Below are positions 1 through 9,947 of a stretch of DNA of 64,000 nucleotides, in pieces (within the stretch, counting starts at the first letter, position 1; each line of letters opens with the position of its first letter). Location of the stretch: positions 62,001-126,000 of the forward strand of contig JAJDAO010000026.1 in NCBI GenBank assembly GCA_029261835.1, given 5' to 3'. A program made the position numbers and the translations under genes. The stretch comes from Deltaproteobacteria bacterium (GTDB taxonomy: Bacteria > Myxococcota_A > UBA9160 > UBA4427). Under the pieces are notes generated by a model. That model saw only the letters and a list, made by a program, of their open reading frames with translations. It ran no database searches and was not told the origin of the DNA.

Positions 1-8
1 GCCAGTAC

Positions 9-437
9 GTGGCGGACGATGTGGATCTGAGACTCGAGGACTGCACGACACTTCCCAACATCGCCAGCGAGAGCATCGACATGATCTTCGCGAGCAACTT
101 CATCGAGCACCTCGAGGGCGATGCGGTAGATGCCCTCCTCGAGCGCGTCGCGCAGGTGCTCGCGCCCGGCGGCCGTCTGGTCCTCATTCAACCCAATTAT
201 CGACTCTGCCCCGAGAACTACTTCGACGATCCCACCCACTGCAGCGTCTTCGACGACGCGAATATCGGGGAGTGGATCGCTCGGTACGGGCTGCGGGTGG
301 TCGAGGTCATCCCCGGACTGCTGCCCTTCTCGATGAACGGCCGGCTGCCAAAGTCCGGCATCCTCACGCGTCTCTATCTCATGTCTCCCTGGAAGCCGCT
401 TGCGGCCCAGATGTACGTCGTAGCCGAGAAGGTCTGA
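9..437 (+). CDS. SAM-dependent methyltransferase (type 11-like), 5' end probably outside window
   Basis: Translation has DMIFASNFIEHL and VAQVLAPGGRLVLIQPNYR motifs typical of class I methyltransferases; begins at window edge. Confidence 0.75.
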   Translation: MADDVDLRLEDCTTLPNIASESIDMIFASNFIEHLEGDAVDALLERVAQVLAPGGRLVLIQPNYRLCPENYFDDPTHCSVFDDANIGEWIARYGLRVVEVIPGLLPFSMNGRLPKSGILTRLYLMSPWKPLAAQMYVVAEKV

Positions 438-439
438 TC

Positions 440-1237
440 ATGTGGTGTGGCCGCAGCGTCTCCCTGATCTTTCCCACCTATAACGAGCGGGATTCGATCC
501 GCGCCTCCATCGAAGAGTTCTGGGCCACCGGAGTGATCGACGAGATCATCGTCGTCAACAACAACGCAGCCGAGGGAACGAGTGAAGAGGTCGCGAAGAC
601 CAAGGCTCGCGAGGTCTTCGAAGCGACACAGGGCTATGGCGCGGCGATCCGCTGCGGGTTTCGACATGCGCTTGGCGATCTCATCCTCATCGCCGAGCCC
701 GATGCCACGTTCCGAGGCCACGATGTGCGCAAGATGCTCGCCTATGCCGAGGATTTCGAGGTCGTCTACGGCAGTCGCACAGTGAAGGAGCTGATCTGGC
801 AGGGCGCCAATATGGGGCTCTTCTTGAAATGGGGAAACTACGCCGTCGCCAAGTTGATGGAATTCCTCTTCAACACCACGTCGCTCACTGATGTGGGCTG
901 CACCATGCGCTGCATCCGCAAGGAGACCCTTCGTAGGCTCGAGCCCTTCTTCACAGTGAATGGCAGCTTCTTTGGTCCCGAGATGATGGTGATCAGCATC
1001 CTGAAGAGAGCCCGCGTAATCCAGGTTCCCGTGAACTACACCAAGCGCGTGGGGACCTCGTCGGTGACGGGCAATACCCGCGTGGCGGTTTGGCTGGGGC
1101 TGCAGATGATTGGATTGATCCTGCGCTACCGCCTCCAGAGCTGGCAGCGCCCGGGTCTCTTCGACAGCTCGCCGCTGCCGACCATCGATCTGCTGACCGA
1201 GGCCGATGAGGACGCCAAAGAGGACGAGGCGCAGTAG
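440..1237 (+). CDS. Glycosyltransferase family 2
   Basis: SLIFPTYNERDSI...EIIVVNNNAAEGT...GYGAAIRCGFRHALGDLILIAEPDATF, GT-A fold; start ATG at 440 overlaps end of methyltransferase region. Confidence 0.85.
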   Translation: MWCGRSVSLIFPTYNERDSIRASIEEFWATGVIDEIIVVNNNAAEGTSEEVAKTKAREVFEATQGYGAAIRCGFRHALGDLILIAEPDATFRGHDVRKMLAYAEDFEVVYGSRTVKELIWQGANMGLFLKWGNYAVAKLMEFLFNTTSLTDVGCTMRCIRKETLRRLEPFFTVNGSFFGPEMMVISILKRARVIQVPVNYTKRVGTSSVTGNTRVAVWLGLQMIGLILRYRLQSWQRPGLFDSSPLPTIDLLTEADEDAKEDEAQ

Positions 1238-1463
1238 GGGCAGAGGCGAAGTCGGAACGCCCGCGCATCGCTGCGCCGCAGCCCCCTTAGACGGGGCACG
1301 GCGGGAGCCCAGGGACTCGCAATGCCTTCCACCGGTGAGTTCCGGACCTGGACGGCGGAGGTCGACGCTCCCGACATCCCCGCCGCCACCTCCGCTACAT
1401 CCTGATCGATCCGTCATCGACGATTCTTACAGCGCAGCCCGAGTGCGTGATATACATGTGGGC

Positions 1464-1478
1464 CTGAACAAGGTTCAG
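1464..1478. promoter_or_regulatory. Inverted repeat CTGAAC-AAG-GTTCAG upstream of amidohydrolase
   Basis: Perfect 6-bp arms, 3-nt spacer, in the intergenic region before ORF at 1525. Confidence 0.35.
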
Positions 1479-1524
1479 TAGGCTTCCGTATTACGAACGC
1501 GAAGACCGCAGAGAGGCATGTGTC

Positions 1525-3186
1525 GTGGCTGAGGAAACTCTGATCGCGAATGGAAATGTTCTGGATGGCTCCGGGAGCTCGGCCGTGGCCGCGGATGTTC
1601 GAATCCGCGATGGCCGCATCGTGGAGGTGCAACCGGGCCTGACGCCGAATGGCGCGACGGTGATCGATGTCGCCGGCCTGACTGTGGCTCCCGGATTCAT
1701 TGACGCGCACACGCACGCGGAGTTCGTGATTGCGGCGGAGAGAAGCGCCCACTATATGGAGCCGTTCGTCCGCCAGGGCATCACGACGATGGTGACCGGG
1801 AACTGCGGCGTGTCTCCCGCGCCGTTCGACGCCACGAATGCGGAGCATATGGAGTCTTACTGGGACTGCCTGCTGCCGGAGGAGGGATTGCCCTGGGCGT
1901 GGAATACGATGGGGGACTTCCTGAAGAGGCTGGACGGCTCCGGCGCGGTCCTGAATCTCGCGCAACTCGTGGGCCACGGCGCCGTGCGGCTGTGGGCGAT
2001 GGGCTACCGGCCCGGGGCACCGACCGGCGAGGAACTCCGAACCATGCGGGCGCTCGTGCGGGAATCCCTCGCCGACGGTGCTGTCGGCCTTTCGTACGGG
2101 CTTTCCTACGTGCCGGGCATCTGGGCGGATACGGAGGAGCTCATCGAGGTGGCCCGGGACGTCCCGGACTTCGGCGGCGTTATCTCCGTCCACCTACGCA
2201 GTCAGGGCCAGCACATTGAATCCGCGGTACAGGAAATGATCCGCGTGGCGGAGACCGTCGGTGCGCCGCTGCAGCTCTCGCACTACGGCCCGTTCAGCGT
2301 GGAGTTCACGGAGCCGTTCTTCCGCACGCTGGAGGCCGTCGAATCCGCGCGCGAACGCGGCGTAAGGATCGGCTGCGACATGGTCTGCCCACCCGTGTCG
2401 TCGACGACCGTCTGTCACTTCTTTCCCGCCTGGATGTTCGAGGGCGGCTTCGGTCCGTTCTTCGACCGCCTGGCCGATCCCGCCCTCCGAAGCCGCCTCG
2501 TAGAGGAGATGACCGCCGAACCGTCCTGGCCCAGCTGGGAGACGGGCGGCCTGGCCGAGAGTCTGTGCACGCTGCGAGAAAGCGGTGGCGAGCTGGCGTG
2601 GAAGAAGTACCGCATCAACGGCTTCCGCACGCCCGCGCTCACGAAGTACGAGTTCTGGAGCGTGGACGCGATCGCGGAGGAACGCGGGACCGACCCGTAC
2701 GAGACGCTCTTCGACATCATACTCGCGGAGCGAGCGCGACTGTTCTTCACCGGCGTCAATCTGGATAACGACGATCTCGACCGCTTCGCCGGCGTGCTGT
2801 ATCAGATGCCGGAGTACTCCTTCATGACGGATTCGGTGGGTATTGGCCGGCGCGCGCGGGCCACGAACATCTACGGGACGTTTCCGCGCTTCCTCGGGCG
2901 CCACGCGCGGGAATGGAACACGTTTTCCCTGGAGGAGGCCGTGCGCAAGAGCACGTCGCTGCCCGCCGCGCAGTATGGTCTGACGGACCGCGGGCATCTC
3001 CGCCCCGGCCAGTGCGCGGATATTGTCGTCTTCGATCCGGCAACGATCCGCGACACGGCCACCTTTGCGCAGCCGTATCAGTATCCGGAGGGCATCCCGA
3101 CGGTCCTGATCAACGGCGTCCCCGTGTGGCACGACGGCCGCTTCGACGCCGCGGCCATGGCGGGCAAGGTGATCCGGCGCGAATAG
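1525..3186 (+). CDS. D-aminoacylase / N-acyl-D-amino-acid deacylase-type amidohydrolase
   Basis: ANGNVLDGSGSS...VAPGFIDAHTHAEF, TMVTGNCGVSPAPF, LSYVPGIWADTEEL, C-terminal RGHLRPGQCADIVVFDPATI. Confidence 0.85.
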   Translation: MAEETLIANGNVLDGSGSSAVAADVRIRDGRIVEVQPGLTPNGATVIDVAGLTVAPGFIDAHTHAEFVIAAERSAHYMEPFVRQGITTMVTGNCGVSPAPFDATNAEHMESYWDCLLPEEGLPWAWNTMGDFLKRLDGSGAVLNLAQLVGHGAVRLWAMGYRPGAPTGEELRTMRALVRESLADGAVGLSYGLSYVPGIWADTEELIEVARDVPDFGGVISVHLRSQGQHIESAVQEMIRVAETVGAPLQLSHYGPFSVEFTEPFFRTLEAVESARERGVRIGCDMVCPPVSSTTVCHFFPAWMFEGGFGPFFDRLADPALRSRLVEEMTAEPSWPSWETGGLAESLCTLRESGGELAWKKYRINGFRTPALTKYEFWSVDAIAEERGTDPYETLFDIILAERARLFFTGVNLDNDDLDRFAGVLYQMPEYSFMTDSVGIGRRARATNIYGTFPRFLGRHAREWNTFSLEEAVRKSTSLPAAQYGLTDRGHLRPGQCADIVVFDPATIRDTATFAQPYQYPEGIPTVLINGVPVWHDGRFDAAAMAGKVIRRE

Positions 3187-3247
3187 GTGCTCGGGTGACA
3201 TATGCGGGCCTACACAGCACACAGCAAGTAGTCGGGGTGGGGACGGC

Positions 3248-5062
3248 ATGAACATCCAGGACAAGAAGAGCATCGAGGTGACACGGCGTAGATTCTTGGC
3301 CGCAACCGGCGCGGGCGCAGCCAGTCTGGCGGTCTCAGCTTGTGGCCCGCTCAAGGACTCCATGGGGAGCTGGAACGCGACCTACCCCACCCTCAGCCCG
3401 GGAGCGACCTATGACGTGATCGTCGCCGGATCCGGAGGCGCTGGGCTGACGGCGGCTTTGGCCGCGAGAGCCAACGGCGCCAAGGTCCTGCTACTGGAAG
3501 CAACGCCCAAGGTCGGCGGAACCACGGTCTTCTCAGGTGGGCAAGTGTGGATTCCCAACAGCCACCACATGCACGAGGTCGGTGGTACCGATTCCCGAGA
3601 AGAGGCGTTGGAGTATCTGCGAGGGACGAGCCCGAATCGCGGCGGTGCTCTCGACGAAGAGCGCTGGGCGGCTTTCGTGGATAACGGGCCCACGATGATC
3701 CGCTTTCTGGAGGAGCGCACACCGTTGCGGTTCATGGCCAACACGTATCCCGATAGCCACGCAGAGCTGAGAGGAGGCAAGACAGGGGGGCGCAATCTCG
3801 AGGCGGTGCCGTTTGCGCCGGGATCAATCGCTGGGCACCGTGAGGATCTCCGCGATCCTCCGAAGATCAACGGCACGAGTCTTCCGGTGACTTGGCAGGA
3901 AACCTACGACGTCTTGCTGAACTTCACGGCGCGTAAGATGATCGGGTTAGCCCCTCAGATCTTCTATCGCTATGTCACCGGTCAGCTGACGATCGCCCGC
4001 GCGTTAGTCGCCGGGTTGTACGCGGGCTGTGTGGAGAGCGGTGTCGACGTCGTGCTCGGAGCACGCGTGCGCGAACTGCTGATCGCCAACAGAGAGGTTC
4101 AGGGCGTACGGGTGGACTACAACGAGCCGAGTATCGACCTTCACGCGCGCGGCGGCGTCATCCTGGCAACGGGCGGTTTCGAGTGGAACCCGGAGTTGGT
4201 CAGGCGATACTTGCCCGGCCGGATCAACTACCCGGCCTCCAATCCTGCCAGCCGCGGAGACGGTCTGGTGATGGCCCTCCAGGCGGGCGCCATGTTGGCG
4301 CATATGGACGAATCCATGTACTGGCCAGGAATCCGCAACCCGAAGTACTTCTATGAAGGAGCCCCCCTGGCCAACATCATTACGACTCTGTGCCACTTCC
4401 CGCACGCGGTCGTCGTGAACCGCGCCGGGAGACGATTCGCCAACGAAGCCTCTAAGGACCTCGCGTATGCCATGCAAGCGAGAGACAGCACTACGGGGGA
4501 GCTGCCCAACCTGCCGTGCTGGGCGGTCTTCGATAGCCAGTTCTTGCAATACGGCGCCCCCGAGGTCGGGATCTTCCCCAATAGAGAAGTGCCCTCATGG
4601 GTCAGTCGATTTGATTCACTTGAACAGCTCGCAAGTCATGTGGGGATTGACGGCGTCGCAGTCGCGGAGACCGTCAAACGGTTCAACACCAGCGCGCGCG
4701 AAGGCGAGGATCCCGAGTTCCGCAAAGGCGAGACGCTCAGCGAGCGCCTGTACGGCGCAGGCGGTGCGCCGCACCCCAGTCTGGGCCCAGTGGAAAAACC
4801 ACCCTTCTACGCCATCGAACTGTTCACCACCACCCTCGGTACCACGGGCGGCCCCATGACCAACGGCCGGTGGGAGGTGCTGCACGAAGACGGCACGCCA
4901 ATACAAGGGCTCTATGCGGTTGGGATCACCCCGGCCCTCATCACGTACCACGTTTCCGCGGGCGGGACTCTCGGGCCGGGCATGACGGCAGGCTACCTCG
5001 CAGGCAACGCCGCTGCGCTGCGCGCCTCGCGTTCTGGTAATGCTCGCCCTGCCACAGCGTAG
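3248..5062 (+). CDS. FAD-dependent oxidoreductase (3-ketosteroid-dehydrogenase/fumarate-reductase flavoprotein-like) with Tat lipoprotein signal
   Basis: N-term TRRRFLAATGAGAASLAVSAC (twin-Arg plus lipobox), DVIVAGSGGAGLTAALAA dinucleotide fold, C-term TTLGTTGGPMTNGRWEVLHEDGTPIQGLYAVG. Confidence 0.85.
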   Translation: MNIQDKKSIEVTRRRFLAATGAGAASLAVSACGPLKDSMGSWNATYPTLSPGATYDVIVAGSGGAGLTAALAARANGAKVLLLEATPKVGGTTVFSGGQVWIPNSHHMHEVGGTDSREEALEYLRGTSPNRGGALDEERWAAFVDNGPTMIRFLEERTPLRFMANTYPDSHAELRGGKTGGRNLEAVPFAPGSIAGHREDLRDPPKINGTSLPVTWQETYDVLLNFTARKMIGLAPQIFYRYVTGQLTIARALVAGLYAGCVESGVDVVLGARVRELLIANREVQGVRVDYNEPSIDLHARGGVILATGGFEWNPELVRRYLPGRINYPASNPASRGDGLVMALQAGAMLAHMDESMYWPGIRNPKYFYEGAPLANIITTLCHFPHAVVVNRAGRRFANEASKDLAYAMQARDSTTGELPNLPCWAVFDSQFLQYGAPEVGIFPNREVPSWVSRFDSLEQLASHVGIDGVAVAETVKRFNTSAREGEDPEFRKGETLSERLYGAGGAPHPSLGPVEKPPFYAIELFTTTLGTTGGPMTNGRWEVLHEDGTPIQGLYAVGITPALITYHVSAGGTLGPGMTAGYLAGNAAALRASRSGNARPATA

Positions 5063-5418
5063 GCGGAGATCACACTGGGCAGCTTTCGCACGAAGATGGG
5101 GATCCCCGGACGCGACTTGCCGGACGAGATTCCCTTTCAGCTCGGCGTTGTACTTGTCATAGGCCCGCGTTATTGGACATGATTCCGGCAACCCCGCCTC
5201 TTCTCCCCACGCTCGAGCGCAAGCGCGAATCCGGCAAACCAGGCCACCATTTCGATCACGTAGCCACTCGTCAGCCCGAACGGAATCGTCGAGCGAACTT
5301 CTTCGAGTCTGTACGTCGAATCGAGAGCACGCTCCGACTCGAAGGTCACGAGCTTGCGGGCAGACGAACTGTGGTCCAGGATGGGGCGGTCCCGCCCTAT
5401 TGGTGGTGATTCACCGAG

Positions 5419-7152
5419 TTGAATCCAGTGATGGCCGACAAGCCGAAAACGCCCTGGCGCCTCGCCGCGATTGGATCCGCGCTCGTCGTGGCGACGCTCA
5501 TCACATACGCGCGTGGCCTGAATGCGGGCTTCCTGTTCTGGGACGACGACAAGCATATCACTCAGAACTACTTCATCCGCGCCCTGGACGTCGAGAACCT
5601 CCGCGTGATGCTCACCACGACTCACGCGAACAACTGGCACCCGGTCACGTGGCTGTCGCACGCCCTGACGTACCAGCTATTCGGGCTCGATCCATGGGGT
5701 CATCATTTCGTCAGTGTCCTGATCCATTGCTTCAACGCACTGTGGGTCTTCGCACTGGCTCTCGTGCTCATGGGGCTCGCGAGTCGGGGCGAGCACGCTG
5801 GCGGCTGGCCACTGCGAGCCAGTCGGCCGCTGGTTGTGGGAGCAGCGGCCGCCGCACTCCTCTTCGGCGTGCACCCTCAGCACGTGGAGTCCGTCGTCTG
5901 GATCGCGGAGCGCAAGGACGTCCTCTTCCTCTTCTTCCTCCTTCCGTGCCTCCTCGCCTACACCTTCTACGCACACGAGACCTCGCCGCGCAGGAGGCGC
6001 GCCTGGTTCCTGGCCTCGTTCGTCTGCTTCGGGCTGTCTGTCGGCTCGAAGTCGATGGCCGTGACGACACCGATCGTCCTGCTCTTGATGGACGTCTACC
6101 CGCTCCACAGAACGCCGCTCACGCAGCTGGGGCGCAGGGCCGGTGCGAACTGGCGGGGCGTGCAGGACATCATCGTCGAGAAGCTCCCGTTCTTCGCGAT
6201 CGCGTTGCTCGTGGGCCTCTTCGCGGTGGTCGCCCAAGGCGACGCGGTGGTCGAGCTCGAAAGGATCGGTCCGACCTATCGCGTACTGAACGCCACCAAC
6301 AGCGTCGTGCTCTACATCGCGAAGTGGGCGGTGCCGATCCAGCTGTCGCCGTACTACACGTATCCCCCCCTCTTTGGCGGGTTCTTCGCCACGAGCGACA
6401 TCTTCTTGCTCGCGATCGTCGTCGTCGTCGCCACGACGACTCTCGCCGTTTACGGATGGCGACTGGGGCAGCCGCTCTGGCTCGTGCTCTGGTTCTTCTA
6501 TCTCGTCACGCTCGCCCCAGTGCTCGGGATCGTCACCGTCGGCTACCAGTCTTCCGCGGATCGGTACGCCTACCTACCGACGCTCCCGCTATACCTGCTG
6601 GCGGGATACGGCGTGTCGAACGCGTTTCACCGCGAGTGGACACTGCGACCCGCCCGGTGGGCGATCGCGCTCTGCTTTGCCGGCATCGTCGGGCTGCTGG
6701 CCTACATGACGTACCAGCAGAGTGGTGTGTGGCTGAACGACGTGACGTTCTGGCAACGCATCGAGCGCGAGGCCACGGACCCCCAGTCGCGCGTCGTACA
6801 CGCCGGGCTGGCAAAGGCGTACCGCGAGTCGCGCGAGTTCGAGCGCGCCGTGCCGCACCACCGCACCGCGCTCGAGAGTGATCCGAACGACGTCGCTCAG
6901 CGCCACGACTTCGCCCTCACGCTGCTGGCGCTGAACAGACCGGATGAGGCGCTCAAGGTACTGCCCGCCACGGAGGACGGGCTGCCGAAGGGTGCACTCG
7001 CCTCCCTCCTCAGCTCCGTGGGCCACGCATACTGCGGGCAGGGTAGACGGGACGAGGCAAGGCGGCTCGCAAAGCGAGCTCTCGAGATCGACTCGATGTG
7101 TCTCGGCGCATCGCAGCTCCTGGGTCGCGTGAAAGCAGGCGCGTGCTACTGA
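5419..7152 (+). CDS. Polytopic membrane protein with C-terminal TPRs (TMTC/GT-C-like)
   Basis: WDDDKHITQNYFI...NNWHPVTWLSHALTYQLFG...WGHHFVSVLIHCFNALWVF, many TM segments, TPR-like tail. Confidence 0.75.
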   Translation: MNPVMADKPKTPWRLAAIGSALVVATLITYARGLNAGFLFWDDDKHITQNYFIRALDVENLRVMLTTTHANNWHPVTWLSHALTYQLFGLDPWGHHFVSVLIHCFNALWVFALALVLMGLASRGEHAGGWPLRASRPLVVGAAAAALLFGVHPQHVESVVWIAERKDVLFLFFLLPCLLAYTFYAHETSPRRRRAWFLASFVCFGLSVGSKSMAVTTPIVLLLMDVYPLHRTPLTQLGRRAGANWRGVQDIIVEKLPFFAIALLVGLFAVVAQGDAVVELERIGPTYRVLNATNSVVLYIAKWAVPIQLSPYYTYPPLFGGFFATSDIFLLAIVVVVATTTLAVYGWRLGQPLWLVLWFFYLVTLAPVLGIVTVGYQSSADRYAYLPTLPLYLLAGYGVSNAFHREWTLRPARWAIALCFAGIVGLLAYMTYQQSGVWLNDVTFWQRIEREATDPQSRVVHAGLAKAYRESREFERAVPHHRTALESDPNDVAQRHDFALTLLALNRPDEALKVLPATEDGLPKGALASLLSSVGHAYCGQGRRDEARRLAKRALEIDSMCLGASQLLGRVKAGACY

Positions 7153-7240
7153 CTGGCACCGGTCTCGCAGCGCTGACAATTCCGCGGCGGACCGAAGTCG
7201 AGGAGCAACCGGGGTTCATGCGGACGGCCCCCGCCCCGCG

Positions 7241-7672
7241 TCAGACCCATCCTCGAATGACTGCGCCGCAGAAGAGCGCGATCGACGCCGCAGGGGCTCC
7301 CGTCCAGAACGCTCGGAGGATCCAGCGCGACTCGGCATCGACTCGCGACATGTCCCCCGCATCCGCCGCTCGCTTGCGGCGCACTACGGGGATCACGCAC
7401 AGCAAGTTGACGAGAACAGCCGTCAAGCCGGAGACGACCAGGGCTAGATACCAGCCGTGCAGTAGCTCCAGGCGCAGTCGCAGGAGGCCAGTCACGAGAA
7501 CCGCGATTAGGATCGGCATCTCGATGAAACGATCGATCGCGTCGTGGTAGCGGGCCACCTGCACTCTGAGCGCCCGGTCGGACTTCCCCGAGCTCTCCAG
7601 CAGCATCTCGACCGCGACGCACCCACCCCAGAGGCCGAGGGCCAGCACGTGAAAGAAGGCGTTCAGACCCAC
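7241..7672 (-). CDS. Hypothetical integral membrane protein
   Basis: 143 aa, several hydrophobic segments (MGLNAFFHVLALGLWGGCVAVEMLL...). Confidence 0.6.
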   Translation of the reverse strand: MGLNAFFHVLALGLWGGCVAVEMLLESSGKSDRALRVQVARYHDAIDRFIEMPILIAVLVTGLLRLRLELLHGWYLALVVSGLTAVLVNLLCVIPVVRRKRAADAGDMSRVDAESRWILRAFWTGAPAASIALFCGAVIRGWV

Positions 7673-7812
7673 GATGACTCCCCTGCGAGGTATCTCGCAT
7701 TGCGCTGTACGACGGTGCCAGAAGTGGCCCCAGGGTGCAATGAGCCCCGCCGATCAGACCCACGATCGTGCCGCCGCGCTGGGCACGCAGGTGAGCCGGC
7801 GGCGGGCTACAC

Positions 7813-8361
7813 CTACCTCTTCTCGAATGCGCCGAGCAGGTCGCGAAGCGCGGAGGCAATACGCTTGCGGTCGCCCCTGGAGAAGTCGCAGAGAAGATCC
7901 TCGTGGGCCCTAACATCCTCGGTGAAGACGCGTGTGCCGATTCGCTCCCCCTTCTTCGTGAGCGAGACCAGGGTCCCCCGCCCATCCTCCGGGTCCGGCT
8001 CGCACCGGACGAGCTGCCTCTTCTCCAGGCGCTGGATGGCCTTCGTGAGGCCGCCAGAAGTGATTGCCAGGTATGCGTTCAGGCGCTTCGGAGACATTGC
8101 GCCCGAGAAGCGGAGCGCGGAAAGGACAGCGTAGTCCGAGTACTTCAGCCCATAGGGACGCAGGGCTGCCTGGTAGCACGCATCCACGCGACGGCTCAAC
8201 CGACCCGCCCACATGATGATGAAGATTGTGTTCGGATCGGAGCCCTCGAGGGCGGGACGCCAGTCGAGGGGGACCTCGCCCTGCCTCAGTCGCTTGTCGA
8301 AGGATTTGAGATCATCCGCCTTCACGCAAGCCCCCTTCTCCTCTCCGCTGGTGCGGCCCAT
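7813..8361 (-). CDS. MarR family transcriptional regulator
   Basis: LKYSDYAVLSALRFSGAMSPKRLNAYLAITSGGLTKAIQRLEKRQLVRCEPDPEDGRGTLVSLTKKG winged HTH; ATG at 8361 preferred over the TTG at 8382. Confidence 0.9.
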   Translation of the reverse strand: MGRTSGEEKGACVKADDLKSFDKRLRQGEVPLDWRPALEGSDPNTIFIIMWAGRLSRRVDACYQAALRPYGLKYSDYAVLSALRFSGAMSPKRLNAYLAITSGGLTKAIQRLEKRQLVRCEPDPEDGRGTLVSLTKKGERIGTRVFTEDVRAHEDLLCDFSRGDRKRIASALRDLLGAFEKR

Positions 8362-8587
8362 GTTGCATCTTTCGTCTGACAAAGATAATCTCTTCCCAGG
8401 AAGCTATCAATGCTCACGACAGGAGTGCGGGAAGATCGCCATGAGCGACGAAGTCGTCAACGACACCAACAATATCGGGCGCTGGCGCGGCTCGATGAAG
8501 TGAGTTGACGCTCGAGTCGGCCAACGAGGGTCGCTCATCCTCTGCAGTCCAGAGCTTGCAGGTCAGATCCGCCGAGAAGAGGACTCG

Positions 8588-9751
8588 ATGTACTTCGATC
8601 TTCCCACCTATCTAAGAGTCATCCGCCTCGTGCTTACGGACAGGCCCGGTCCGCGGCGGCTCGCGATACACCTCGGCCTCCTCGTGCTTCTGACGGCATG
8701 GGCCATCTTCAACGCGTTCTTTATGATTCTCGACCCCATCTTCTTTCCACGACTCCGAAGCGTCCCCATCCGGGATCCGGTCTTCATCGTGGGCAATGCC
8801 CGCAGCGGAACGACCCTCTTTCACCGCCTTCTGTGCGGGGACCGCGAACGCTTCGCGTACTTTCGGATGTGGGAGCTGCTCTTCCCTTCGCTCATCCAGA
8901 AGAAGTTCATCCGCTTCCTCTATTCCACTCTCGAGAGTCGCTTCCCGCGGACTCATCGACGACTGGTGGATTGGGAGTCCAGACAGCTCCTGGAGCTCAA
9001 GCGCCAGCACTACATCGGTGTCGCAACACCGGAAGAGGACGAGTTTCTCTTTCTGATCTCCTTCTCGTCCGCGATGCTTCCGGTGTTCTTCCCCTATGTC
9101 GATGCGCTTCAGCACCTCGTCATCTTCGAGCAGCGGCCTCCGGCCACCCGTAGACGAATCATGCGCTTCTACAGGGGCTGCATCAGGCGACAGCTACTCT
9201 GCTACGACGGGAACCTGACTCTGCTCAGCAAGAACCCGGCCTTCGTATCGAAGATGCGCGATCTGGCCAGGGAGTTCCCGAATGCCAAGTTCGTGTATCT
9301 CATGCGAAACCCCTTCGAGACCATTCCGAGCCTCCTGAAGCTTCTCCAGACCATCTCGGATGGCCTCGGAATCGAGACCGATCACGCCGACGCCGCGAAA
9401 CGCTCACTCGTCGAAGGATGCATCCGCGATTACGACTACGCCCTCAATGTCCTGGACGAGCTTCCGCCTGAACGCTACGCGTTCGTACAGTACACCGATC
9501 TCGTCGCCGACCCGAAGGCAACCGTCGAAAGGGTCTACGAACGACTGCAGCTCTCGATCTCCCCCTCCTTCGAGGAGCACCTGGCCTCGGAAAAGAGCCG
9601 ACAGAAGCGGTACCGCAGCTCGAATGCCTACTCGCTCGAGGAGTTCGGGATCGACCAGCAGGAGTTGGAGAAGAAGCTCGAACCCCTCATCGAGCGATTC
9701 GGATTCCGCCCGTCCGATGTTTCGGAGGAAGACACGCGGGAGATGCTCTGA
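8588..9751 (+). CDS. Sulfotransferase family protein, N-terminal membrane segment
   Basis: DPVFIVGNARSGTTLFHRLLCGDRERF (5'-PSB loop), VYLMRNPFETIPSLLKLL (3'-PB). Confidence 0.85.
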   Translation: MYFDLPTYLRVIRLVLTDRPGPRRLAIHLGLLVLLTAWAIFNAFFMILDPIFFPRLRSVPIRDPVFIVGNARSGTTLFHRLLCGDRERFAYFRMWELLFPSLIQKKFIRFLYSTLESRFPRTHRRLVDWESRQLLELKRQHYIGVATPEEDEFLFLISFSSAMLPVFFPYVDALQHLVIFEQRPPATRRRIMRFYRGCIRRQLLCYDGNLTLLSKNPAFVSKMRDLAREFPNAKFVYLMRNPFETIPSLLKLLQTISDGLGIETDHADAAKRSLVEGCIRDYDYALNVLDELPPERYAFVQYTDLVADPKATVERVYERLQLSISPSFEEHLASEKSRQKRYRSSNAYSLEEFGIDQQELEKKLEPLIERFGFRPSDVSEEDTREML

Positions 9752-9821
9752 TGGCAGAGGAATTGCGCACCCGTATCACCGGAAAGAAGGATCCCGTACT
9801 GTGCCAGAGGTTCACCTTCTG

Positions 9822-9947
9822 ATGTCCATCTTCACCGGATCGGTAAATCGGCTCGCCTATCTCGTGCTCAGCAAGCTGGTCCCACGCGGGGCTGCGGTGC
9901 GCTGCTTCAGTCGCACAGCACGCGGAGTCTACGGCGCGTCGCGATGA
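9822..9947 (+). CDS. Short ORF (41 aa) overlapping start of downstream 3beta-HSD gene
   Basis: MSIFTGSVNRLAYLVLSKLVPRGAAVRCFSRTARGVYGASR; stop overlaps the next ATG (ATGA). Confidence 0.35.
   Translation: MSIFTGSVNRLAYLVLSKLVPRGAAVRCFSRTARGVYGASR

Noticed and set aside
2194-3363. 389-aa antisense ORF across the D-aminoacylase-type gene
   Set aside because: Shadow ORF, no recognisable domain
5170-5410. Minus-strand fragment ...STIPFGLTSGYVIEMVAWFAGFALALERGEKRRG
   Set aside because: Looks protein-like and might be a remnant, but too short and without a recognised family to call
6415-6440. CGTCGTCGTC triplet repeat
   Set aside because: Encodes a Val/Thr stretch in a TM segment; ordinary codon usage
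5400-6881. 493-aa ORF in alternate frame of the TPR membrane protein
   Set aside because: Arg/Pro-rich frame-shifted translation; the 5419-7152 frame has proper TM/TPR pattern
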